DNA of 64,000 nt, taken from positions 2,542,001-2,606,000 of the forward strand of contig JACCLO010000001.1 in assembly GCA_029448655.1 (NCBI GenBank), written 5' to 3'. Under the pieces are notes generated by a model that saw only the letters and a program-made list of their open reading frames with translations, searched no databases and was not told the DNA's origin. Shown here one piece after another: positions 54,634 through 64,000 of the stretch. The position numbers were made by a program, and so were the translations under genes. Each line of letters begins with the position of its first letter. Positions within the stretch are counted from its first letter, which is position 1. This DNA is from Wolfiporia cocos (lineage: Eukaryota > Basidiomycota > Agaricomycetes > Polyporales > Phaeolaceae).

Positions 54634-56729
54634 ATGAGCGAGTTCTACCTATTCGCTTTTGCGCAAGCTCATGAAGAGTTCCGGATCCCGGAGCTTCAGT
54701 CTATAGCGGAGCTTCACAATTTTACCATCAAGTTCCAGTCAGAAGTCAACGTTCATCGTCCCTTCATGATCCTGGAGCTTGAAAGCGAAGAGCATGCGAG
54801 AACTCTGGCGAGAAGATGCATACTAGTGAAGTAATGCAACGAGGGATGTTTTCCTGATATCACGTTAATTCTCTCGTTAGGGCCGTCTGTGAGTTCTATG
54901 CTCGGGGACTTTCATACGAGGAATTGCACGAACAGAATCGTGCGCGGCGGCCGAAGTGGGGGTGCTATATCCCAGATACATCCTTTCGGTTCATGGTCAC
55001 AGCATATAACCATTCCATACCACAGGCTCGGCAGCGTGCCGTGGTGGAAGACTTTTCGTACATGGGGTTTCTCGGCAAGATCGACATGAAGAATCCCGAG
55101 GTCACTATGATCTGTTATGAGGAATGTAGGTTCTTTTATATTCGTATCGGGGATCGAGTCGAAGGATCACTTATGCATCAGACCGAGACAAACGCGGGAT
55201 GACGCGCGAAAAGCATGAAGGTGACGGGGAATTTGAAGAGGCCTTCTTTGGCAGGTTGGTGCGTTCTTTCGGATATCACACACCGACTGCTCTCGTGCAT
55301 GCGATTACTAAGACTATGAGCTCTAGATTGAAGAAGGCTCTGCTCGCTCCCTGATCAGAAAATTCGACGTAAAGAAGCGAGTATACTACGGTAACACCAG
55401 CATGGAAGCGGAGATATCCCTGCTCATGGCGAATCAGACACTGGTCAGTTGCCCATCGATATGAAATTTTGAATGACAAAATACTGGTATAAGGGAAGGG
55501 ACGCATACAGGGCGATATATCCTGGCAGTCAACAGTCGATATTTGAAACACGCGGCCCTCCTAACAGTGTTTAGCTCCAATCGCGACTGTTGACTGCTAG
55601 AGTACATCGCCTTTGTGCCGATTGTTTTGAACCAGTTCTCCGGTTTACATAAGTGGGCGTCGAAAGCTTAGCATATAGGTAGGCCTCACTAGGCAAGCTC
55701 ATATACGACCCATTCATCGGTACCGGAAGCATGGCCTATGTAAGCACATATTGTATAGGAAGAATCTCGGAATTCACATGACCTATCTCCCATATTCACA
55801 GACGACTGCTCATTTTGGCGCTATGGTCTTTGGCTCTGACATCGATGGCCGACAAATGAGGGGCAAAGGTGCCACTTCCGCCACATGCTATAAAGCAGGA
55901 CCGGTACTGACGCTAATGCAGTGAATCAGCCTGGAATTATCCGTGCAGCAGCTCAATACGGTGTCGCAGGCCGCATTGTAGATTTGTGCACCTTCGACGT
56001 CACTCGCAACCCATGGAGATGCGGTGAACTCTTTGATGCCATTATCACGGATCCGCCTTGTAAGTGATTTTAAGTCCTTGACAATGGTAATCCACATATA
56101 ATGACCGATCGCTGGTAGACGGCGTACGTGCAGGCGCAAAACGCCTAGGGCGGAAACCTCGACCCGGGAAGCCTGCGGACGATCTCAGATCCCCTGAGAC
56201 AATCATGAAAAATCGCCCGTGCGCTGAGATGTTTACAGAAAGAGCGATTGATATTGATCAGGATTGTGCAGAGATGACCAGCCTTATATTCCCCCCACAA
56301 AACCGTATGAACTATCCTCACTCGCTTCCGATCTCGTGCAATTGGCTCGGTACATGCTCAAACCGCAAGGGAGGCTGGTCTTCTTTTTGCCGACCGTGAC
56401 AGACGAATACGAGGAGCTGGACATTCAAACCATGCTCTGCGAAGGCATGGAAGTTGTCGCAAACTCGCTGCAGAACTTCGGCTCGTGGGGACGTAGGGTA
56501 GGCAATCTCGTGTAATGAACTAACCGAGACTGACCTGAACATGGATGATCAGCTCATCACCATCCGCAAGGCAACATCCGAACGATTCCCGCCCCCTTCG
56601 TTTGAGGTTTCCAGCGGCGAATTGGAGGCCAGCTCGTTACATGTCCCCGCTCACAAGGACTTCCGCGAGAAGTACTTCCAAGGGTTCAAGAACTCTAATT
56701 ATGAACAACCTGTGCAAGATAATCATTGA
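54634..56729 (+). CDS. TRM11: TRM11, tRNA (guanine-N2-)-methyltransferase catalytic subunit
   Basis: It methylates G10 of tRNAs together with Trm112 in the cytoplasm. Exon 1 codes MSEFYLFAFAQAHEEFRIPELQSIA and a THUMP-like N-terminal region (HRPFMILELESEEHARTL, FRFMVTAYNHSIP, VEDFSYMGFLGKIDMKNP). The methyltransferase part has LIYDPFIGTGSMAY (SAM-binding loop), VFGSDIDGRQMRG and IITDPPYGVRAGAKR with the catalytic DPPY (about 56040-56130). The last exons give PYELSSLASDLVQLARYMLKPQGRLVFFLPT and the C-terminal HKDFREKYFQGF. About eight exons. All key motifs are intact. Confidence 0.93.
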
Positions 56730-56903
56730 CGTTTTTGGAAAATACATGTAATTTAACGATATAGTGCAAATCGTTTGACAGCAACGACAGCAAAGCAGCT
56801 ACCCAGCAAGAAATGACAAAACATTGCGGCGAAGACAGTTGAGTATCTAAAAGGATACTAGCAAGAAATCACGCAGCGAATCAATGAACAGATCGGTCTA
56901 GCC
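56730..56903. other. Short convergent intergenic region
   Basis: 174 bp between the stops of TRM11 and the AlkB-like gene. Nothing else recognised. Confidence 0.5.
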
Positions 56904-59900
56904 TCAGTTATCCTGGCTATTGATGCAACGCGCAGTGGCAGCAATGCGGAAGTTGACGGGTATAACTGTATGCCTTTGCACCACTTAAGATCATGCTGTA
57001 ATAATGAAAGCGACTCAATGCAAACACTTACTCATAATACTTCTGCACACCATCTCCTTCCATCACCAGGACATCGCCCTAGATATGTGGTGAGTTCATG
57101 GTTGGGACGAACCGAGGACAACCTACATGGCGGAGGTAGAGAGTGAGCGCAGTCCTGCGTGTGCCCTTGCCTTTTATGCTATCATACTGGCTATGTAGCC
57201 TAAAGTGCATGTATGCCGCAGATCCAAGGGACAGGGAGGCCACTACAGGTCCAAGTCCCCTTTCACTATCGCTATGGAACTGTTGTCTAGTGTTTAAGCT
57301 CGCCGTTCGCTATGGGGACTTAGCGGTCTTACCGCCATTTTCTGCTTTTCCATGTATGCGGCGCTGAGCACTTCGTTGAAACCAGGTTTCATGCGCAAGG
57401 CATCGAACATCCGTTGCTCGATGAGAGCTCGAGCGCGACATACAGCGCTTGGCGCCATCTCCCAAGGGATAGTATTGTCTGTCGCTCCGATATACTATCG
57501 ACGTTTCAATCATCGCGTTGGTTCAAGAATGAAATTGCTTACTTGGTACGGTTCACCACCTGTGCATATTTGTTAACGAGAAAATCATATAGAAGGTTTC
57601 ACGTCACGAACAATTTTGGGAGAAATAATTTGTGAGCAAAGTCCCTCTGCCTGCATCCGAGAAGCTTGTATTAGACACTGTTGCTAGCCGATGTTCAGTC
57701 ATACGTACACTTGTGCTGCAAGTGAATGAGTTCACGACGAAAGTGAACAATGTCAATGGTTCTCCACGTACTGATCTGAGAGGCCATCTACGGAAAGGCA
57801 GATCACCACTAGCAGCGGCTTCTTGATACTCCTTGAAAATGCTGTTGGCTTCGCCATTCGTAAGTGGTACGCCTGCGATCAGATGGATGCGACCCCTGCG
57901 AGGAGCAGCAGATTGTCAGGTTCCGCATACGTCCTTGATGCAGCTGATGCTAGAACGTACCAGCTATGGGGAAGAATGTATGTTTGGAAGTAGGCATAAG
58001 CTTTACCAATCTTGAAATACTGCATCGCCGGCACAATGATACCTGTCGCCAGCACGATGACCGTCAAGCCTGAGATTCGGGCATCACAAATACTCTACTC
58101 ACCAGAGCCATCAGATATCGAATGGTGCATGAAGAGCGGATCTTTCTGACCCCAGAATTCTTTTGGATCTCGCACTCTCCCCGGGATATGATGTGTCGCC
58201 TAGGCAAACTCTGTGAATACAACTCTCACGTCGTATGCCTAGACCTACCCCGCAGTGTTTGCACTCCCAGAATTCCCATTTGTACCTGCCATAGTGTTCT
58301 CAGGTTGTTATGCGGTTCTCAATATTTTACCCGAACCTGCAAGAAAGACGCCCACACTTCCTACAGTGCCATCCTTTGCAGAAAATGCGATTAGTTGTGA
58401 CACCGCTCGGCTCATCAGTCACAGGAAGCGGAGGTCTGATATCTCCTATCCTCTCTAGGGGGAATGGCAGCAGCTGAAGGAAGTCAGCCGCATAGTCCAA
58501 GACTGTACTAGGGGCGCGACCATCCTGCGTTCTCCAGAACGCCGGACACTTTGGGCGCAAGCATAGCCAATGTTGGGCATAAATCATTGGTGAAGCAGTA
58601 CTGCATATTCTGCATTGGTAAGCAACCTTGCTGCAACTTCTATATGAGATTTATTTCCAAGGGGTTCGGATTTATTGACAGCTTACCCGGTGTTTGACGA
58701 TGACGAGTGACATGCTAAGGGTTTGGATGGCGCGGTCGATGGAAACATGACAGGATCAGAATCTATACCGACGATATCTTCCGTTGCTATGAGACGCATG
58801 TCAATCCCTGTTTGAAGATCCTGGGGGCGTCACATACGTGCGGGTGCAGGAACATGGATCCACCACGGGTTACCCTGTTCTTCGCACCATTGAAATGCGA
58901 ACTTATAGCGCACAACATACCCTCGAGTGTTTTGAGCCACCTGTTGTTCGGCTTTGTCCTAGTCAGTTGATGACGTGGACAGGACATCTCACACATACCC
59001 CAAGTATGTACGATACGGTAGAATCCCAGTACAACATATGTGTAGTTGTCGGCCGCAAGATCGTAAGGAAAGAGGCTATACCTGTCATCGATCAACAAGG
59101 CCAGCGGCCGCCCTGTTGCGTACGTATTCATCAATGCTCGGACAGACTTGTCCTCTGAAAGCTGATCATCGGCTTCTTGAGATGTTATTTGCCCATCCTT
59201 GGTGTGGAGACTCTCCGCCTTGCCACCTCTGATACGAATGAGTAACGTGAGGCGGATGGTGGTAGTTTACACACCCATGAGAAATTATCAGACGGCCTCC
59301 ATGAGCGAAGATATCACGGCTGTGTCGCAGTCAAATGCTTGCGCGCGCTCTGGGTTACAAGGAACAACATACCTCGAAGAAAATGCGCTGAGAAGATAGC
59401 CCTTGACCATGTCTTTCATGAAGTATACTCCGCCTTGATAGCTTCGGAACCAATCAAAGGCATCACAGACCTCTTGTCTCGACTGTAACGTACTGTCTAA
59501 GTCTGCATCGCAATTGGAGTAGAAATCCATTTACCTGTGCCCAAATAGGCGGTATAGTGTGCAATTGCGGTTTGGCTACCGTTGGATCCTGCCGAGGCTC
59601 GACGTAGGCGGCAGCGCTTAGCGGTGGGAAACTCTGTGAGGAATACCCTTTCTCGAGGGCGGGGTACTGCGTTGGGATATCAATAACATCCGGCTTTCGA
59701 TGCCGTTGTTGTTGTGCCATATCTTGTAGAGGCTCTTCATCGCTTGAGTCAGGCGGAACATCTTGGCCGTCCTCTTCGTCTTGTGAAGGCCAATCTTCTG
59801 AAGGGTATTGTTTCGGGTCATGGAGAACACGTTCTAGAGCATCGCTACTGGCGCCGCGAATGACCATATCTGCATCTTGGAGCGATGACAACCGACCTAC

Positions 59901-61987
59901 GCCCACACTTTTGGCAACCGTCGTCGAAGTGGGTGCTCCTTGCTTAGATCGCAACGGACGATTCGGAAGCTTGATGATTAAACGCTTGGCCTGCTGATCG
60001 ACTATATGCTCTGCTCCTTGCGGTACACTGGTGGCCTCAAAAGACGCTCTGGAACGCTTTTTTTCTTCAGGTCGAGCCGAAGACTTGATCGGGACACCGG
60101 AAACGTCGTGCTCAACGACCGGGGATGCTACATGCCCCAGGGGAGGATTCGTTGCATCGATCCGCGCTGACTGTGGCCGCCTAAGCAAGAGGTCGAAGAC
60201 AGATCAGTTTGAAACATACCTGACTAGCATTAACAGTTTCGCCTATTACGGCTACGTCAGACGCGTCAATATGTATTTTCCGGACTTTGTCATACGAGCT
60301 GACCTGGCAGGTGCGCCACTTTCTGACTATAGTGCGCATCAAGCTCGCCTTTGTTTGACCGACTTCGTCTGGTTGGGCGATCGGGGAGCTTAGCATCGCT
60401 GGCTTTGTTTGAATATTTTGTAGGTTTCTTCCCCGTTGATGCTTGCGCATACTGCATCGGCTTTTTTGCTGTGACGGGCTCAGCGTATCTTGCTGGCTTC
60501 TTTGCCGTGACCTTTTTCTTAGCAGGCATCTGCTCTACGCCCTCGGGTTGCGGCTGTTGTGGTGGGGGATCTGTGGTAGAGGACGGAGGGCCAGTTGTGC
60601 AGGAATCAACATGAGTCGACTCCGTGGGCCGAAGAGAAGGCGTGACATGACTCTCTGCGGCCTCGATCGTGCCAAAGGGCGACGTGGATACATAAACAGA
60701 ACGCTGCGGTTCTTTTGAGGTCTTCGGTATGCCTTTCGGTACGTCAGCGAATTTCGCCGTTCCAAAGGCATCGTTCTTTGAGCTCTCATGCCGATTGCTC
60801 GCTAATTTGTTCTCTGGCATCACGAGATTGGCGTAAGGCTGTCGCCGCGCCTCTGCACGATAAGCGTTCTCCCTTTCCATCATCATGCGAAGTCGAACCG
60901 AGTTCGATGCTGCGCGCTGGGGGCGAAGACCAAAGGAGCGGGACGATGTTAACACCCCTGTTTGACCAGGTGGGGAAGCGACTGGATGATTGTCCTCTGG
61001 AGCCGAGTCAGTAAGCTCAGAGAGTGAGGAAAGTGTTTCTCCGTCGGCGTCATTCTGCGCGTCGAGGGTCTGTGACGTATTAACTTGCGACTGGGAGGAA
61101 GAACTGGTAGCCAGACTCGAAGCTGCTTTTCGTTTTGCACTTGCATTGGAGTCCTCGTCTGTGATACATGTAGCTTATGTTACAGAATGTATGCTATAAA
61201 CGTACCGTCTATAGGTCTCTTAAATAATTCACCGAAAGAAGATGCGAAACTGGCTGTGGCAACCTCAACACCTGAGAGTGTCGCGCCGCCACCCTGTCCG
61301 GAACGAGATTTAGGATCTCTCAGTCGAGGGATAGACATTGATGATTGGTATGGCGGGTCATCCTCGCTTTGGCTCTCTTCAGCATCGTACACGTCTTCCT
61401 TATTCCCATCGGTACGAGCGCGTTTGGCACGCCTCCTCCCTCCGGAGAGAGATGACGGCAACTTAGGCTGGATGTTTGTGCGATGGTGCAGTGCATCTGA
61501 ATCATTCGCATGTGTGGGAGGAGCTACTTGCACAGGCAGTGTCTCGCTGGGCCTGTCGGGAACCTCATGCCAGAGATTCCGCTGCCGGCGCTCTTTCCGC
61601 AGAAATCGGCGCGCACCGTCACGGTCCTTCTGATACAACAGCCAGTAGAAGTGCACAAACGCGACGAAACCTTCATCAGCAGGTACTTTAGTTGCTTGTA
61701 TGGCAGGATCCTCGTCCCGGGATGGTGCAAAGGCGAGGCGTAACCACTCTTCGGCCGCACGGGTCTATAAGGTCGGATGTTAGCGTGCATTGACTCAACT
61801 GACACTGCGTGATTAATTAAGACTCGCCGCATCCTGTGAGATCACTTCTTTCACAATGCGATCGTTCCAATCTGCATCGTTGATACGGATTCTACTCCCT
61901 GCAGCATTTGCGCGTACAAGGAACTGGCTGAGGAATGGCTCATCCTGTAGCAGTTCTGCATCGCTCCAACTCGTAGGTGCTCTCATC
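56904..61987 (-). CDS. Large AlkB-like 2OG-Fe(II) dioxygenase with zinc-ribbon and disordered N-terminus
   Basis: One long multi-exon gene starting MRAPTSWSDAELLQDEPFL (61987). The N-terminal half is low-complexity and basic, with three Lys-rich repeats (VTAKKPARYAEP, VTAKKPMQYAQAS, STGKKPTKYS). Then SRQEVCDAFDWFRSYQGGVYFM (about 59490), LLIDDRYSLFPYDLA, VVRYKFAFQWC, and a Cys-rich region (WLCLRPKCPAFW; CRKCGRLSCRYKWEFWECKHCG across an intron). The catalytic domain has FNEVLSAAYMEKQKMA-FHSD (iron-binding His-x-Asp), GLGPVVASLSLGSAAYMHF, and VLVMEGDGVQKYYEHTVIPVNF with the distal His and the 2OG-binding Arg, ending IAATARCINSQDN. AlkB relatives remove methyl groups from DNA or RNA; substrate here unknown. 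Splitting into two genes was considered, but linking exons such as VRDPKEFWGQKDPLFMHH join the parts. Confidence 0.8.
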
Positions 61988-62349
61988 GCGAACGATAGTC
62001 TATCAGCGAGAGCGATGTGACCTTGCGAAAGGATGGTGGGAGTGAGGAAGGATAACTTGCAGCAAACTGTAGACCACGCAGTGATAAACTTTGGGTGCTT
62101 AGATGATCAAACCACATGGTATTACATAGATTGTGGCATCGAAGGTAGTAGTTAAGCGGACAGTAGACACGAGCTACGCGGAGGTCCATGTCTATAAGAG
62201 ACATTACCCGCACCGCAATCCCGCGGCACGTTCCGGTGAAAGCTCCGGCTTTCGACAAACGCCAAGTTCCACGACCTCCAAATGCACAACCTCAGTGCAC
62301 AGATATATACGAAGTAGTCTACAGTTGCGGCGTATATATCCGGAGCACT
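61988..62349. other. Intergenic region upstream of the AlkB-like gene
   Basis: About 360 bp holding the AlkB-like promoter and the 3' flank of ATP16. No gene recognised. Confidence 0.45.
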
Positions 62350-63004
62350 TTACTTGGTGCTGAGCGCGTGCTGAAGTGCCTCGTAGACGTCCGCCTCTAT
62401 CCGGGCCTCCATCTTGTCCTCCTCCGACCCGTTACCGGCAGCAACCTTCAGCGCCTCCTGCAGGTTCGCGCGGACAGCCTGGAGCAGATGTTTACAGAAT
62501 ATATAGAGGCAAGACGGGCAGACATACCTCTGGCGAGAAATCCTCCAACGACGCAGCCTCCACCGCGTTGATGGTCAGCTTGTTGTTGGGGTGTACAGTG
62601 GCGAATCCGCCAGAGACTGGAGCGGCATAATGAATGAGCTATAACTGTTATGCAGTATGCTGATAACAAAACGCACCAAACCACTTTTTCGACGCACTGC
62701 CGGACTCGATCACCTCAACAACGCCCGGGCGCAGAGGCTCGATCGACGGGACGTGGTTTGCGAGAATACCCATATCTCCGGTCGCGGCAGCGATGTTCAC
62801 CTGAACGACGTCTGTCGAGGTGAAGATGGACTGGATTTCCAACGTGAACATGAGACTTAGTAGAGGTCACCCAGAACGCACCTGATGAGGGAGGACCAAC
62901 GAAAGCTTGATCTTGTCGGAGACCTCCGCATAGCCGCGACGCTGCGACGCGAGCGACTTGGGAGCCCGTCGGGCTGCGGTAGAAAGGAGGCGGAGAGAGG
63001 ACAT
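62350..63004 (-). CDS. ATP16: Mitochondrial ATP synthase F1 delta subunit
   Basis: A central-stalk subunit of F1Fo ATP synthase in the mitochondrial matrix. Four exons (62882-63004, 62677-62830, 62528-62616, 62350-62478) total 495 nt, giving 164 residues, the usual size. The start MSSLRLLSTAARRAPKSLAS is a clear mitochondrial presequence ending near RGYAEVSDKIKLSLVLPHQ. The beta-sandwich has VNIAAATGDMGILANHVPSI and LRPGVVEVIESG, then KWFVSGGFATVHPNNKLTI across an intron. The C-terminal helices read AVEAASLEDFSPEAVRANL and IEADVYEALQHALSTK. Confidence 0.97.
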
Positions 63005-63479
63005 GGGACTAAGCGTGCGGACTGTGCACGATGATGAGCTCAGGAGTGAGGTAGTTGCCGGAATGTGCCGGGGACGAGAACACGATCACGTGTGCGGAAT
63101 TATTATTAGCGCGCGCGCTGACGCGTTTGCCGGCGCTCGGTTCACTCAACAGCTTCCTCTCATTGCACACTGATTTCACTCTTAGTGTACGAAATTCATG
63201 GTATCTATCCTTCGGTTGCGATCATGATCTACGATCTACGACGAGTCTAAGTGCAATGATGTGCCGTCTGCAGCCGAACAATTCATGGCAACGTAGCTTG
63301 ATCAATCATACTTCTCCCTCGAGTTTGCGTGAAGGCGAAGAAAGATATAGTGTCAGAAGCGTGTATGCATATGCATTCATGACACCGCGCGGCTGGGGCT
63401 TCTTGGGAGTTTGAGTCACGCAGAGTAAGATCGTGAGCATAATATCGTGGCTAATCGTATATGTATATGTAGATCATAT
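63005..63479. other. Intergenic region between ATP16 and the last gene
   Basis: It contains the ATP16 promoter and the 3' flank of the edge gene. GCGCGCGC near 63110 is the only notable local feature. Confidence 0.45.
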
Positions 63480-64000
63480 CTACGCGAACGATGACGCTGG
63501 CCTTGGTGCTACAGTAGGACTGGGACTAGGGAGAGGACGACGAGGGATGGAAGGAAGCCCCCCAGGCATAGCTTGTGCACTCTGGGGTTGGGGCTGGTTT
63601 CGTACATTGTGCCGCGTAGATTGCTGAAGAAGCTGTGTGAAGAAGTCAGAGTCAGATGATCGATGGATAGGTTTGTAAGACAACTCACTCCTCCCGCCTG
63701 CTTCTGTTTCGCGTAGAAAGCGAAGAGGTCGGCAATCTGCTGCTCCAGGCCTTGGCGTTCTCTCTGCAGGCGTCCGACTTCTTGCGTCATCAGAAGGACT
63801 TCGCGGGTGAGTTCTTTCTTGAACTCCTCGACATGAACTATTCGGAGGGACATGAGCATCAGTGCCGCATAGTAATGGAAAATTACTGACTCTGCACGTT
63901 GATTGCGGTAGCTTCCTTCATGGCCTCGACGAAACGTAGCCTTTCTCCTCGAATTTCATTTGACAGCTCTGAGTAATGAGAGTCAAGTACAGGGGACTAA
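63480..64000 (-). CDS. C-terminal part of a coiled-coil protein (runs off the right edge)
   Basis: Exons on the minus strand give a heptad-rich helix: ELSNEIRGERLRFVEAMKEA (about 63905-63972), then FVHVEEFKKELTREVLLMTQ and EVGRLQRERQGLEQQIADL (63720-63840). A following exon codes a Pro/Gln-rich tail (NQPQPQSAQAMPGGLPSIPR) ending at a TAG, 63480-63482. Introns occur near 63625-63690 and 63850-63890. The N-terminus lies beyond the window. No domain is recognised; a structural or scaffold role is only a guess. Confidence 0.7.

Noticed and set aside
56904..58600. A separate short AlkB gene distinct from the upstream Ser/Lys-rich gene
   Set aside because: Exons between them join in frame and carry conserved segments expected in one long protein, so a single gene fits better.
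1..64000. CRISPR arrays, operons and Shine-Dalgarno sites
   Set aside because: None seen, and none expected in an intron-rich fungal genome.

Overview
The window comes from the nuclear genome of a basidiomycete fungus, most likely an agaricomycete. The evidence is genes cut by many 45-80 nt GT-AG introns, a DUF6533 seven-helix membrane protein, a Plavaka-type (Tnp2, CMC superfamily) DNA transposon, Ty3/Gypsy elements of a kind common in mushroom-forming fungi, and single-copy fungal genes (chitin synthase, ATG6, TIM17, ATP16, TRM11). All function calls were read from protein motifs without any database search.

Bases 1-16,500 are a transposon island with no intact host gene. It holds a Ty3/Gypsy pol fragment (1-1777), a decayed Tnp2/Plavaka transposase (2511-6055), one nearly complete Ty3/Gypsy element on the minus strand (6143-15132), and the RNase H end of a LINE-type retrotransposon (16021-16428). 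The complete element has two ~710-bp LTRs and an 11-nt self-primer/primer-binding-site pair. It encodes gag, then pol in the -1 frame (protease, dUTPase, RT, RNase H, integrase, chromodomain), then a third ORF with two zinc knuckles whose ATG overlaps the pol stop. The element is dead: it carries four in-frame TGA codons, one pol frameshift, and a solo LTR of a related family inside the integrase region.

Bases 16,900-64,000 are ordinary gene-dense fungal sequence. In order they hold a DUF6533 protein (-), an R3H-associated protein (+), chitin synthase (-), DNA polymerase kappa (-), an amidase (-), a caspase-fold protein (-), ATG6/Beclin (+), glutamate-cysteine ligase (+), a 472-bp Harbinger-like MITE, a multi-pass membrane protein (-), an RraA-family protein (-), a VanZ-like protein (+), a predicted mitochondrial membrane protein (-), TIM17 (-), a zf-4CXXC_R1 protein (+), a SWIM-finger SWS1 homologue (-), TRM11 (+), a large AlkB-like 2OG-Fe(II) dioxygenase (-), ATP16 (-) and a partial coiled-coil gene at the right edge (-). 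Several neighbours share short divergent promoters (RraA/VanZ, TIM17/zf-4CXXC, SWS1/TRM11).

The genes do not form one pathway. DNA maintenance (Pol kappa, SWS1, AlkB-like, zf-4CXXC), mitochondria (TIM17, ATP16, the Mmc1-like protein) and redox metabolism (GSH1) recur as themes. The most unusual content is the architecture of the Gypsy element: captured dUTPase, overlapping accessory ORF, self-priming signals, and arrays of small LTR hairpins with GTTG loops that a related LTR family shares. Two otherwise conserved genes, ATG6 and the VanZ-like gene, each show a one-base reading-frame conflict that could be sequencing error.
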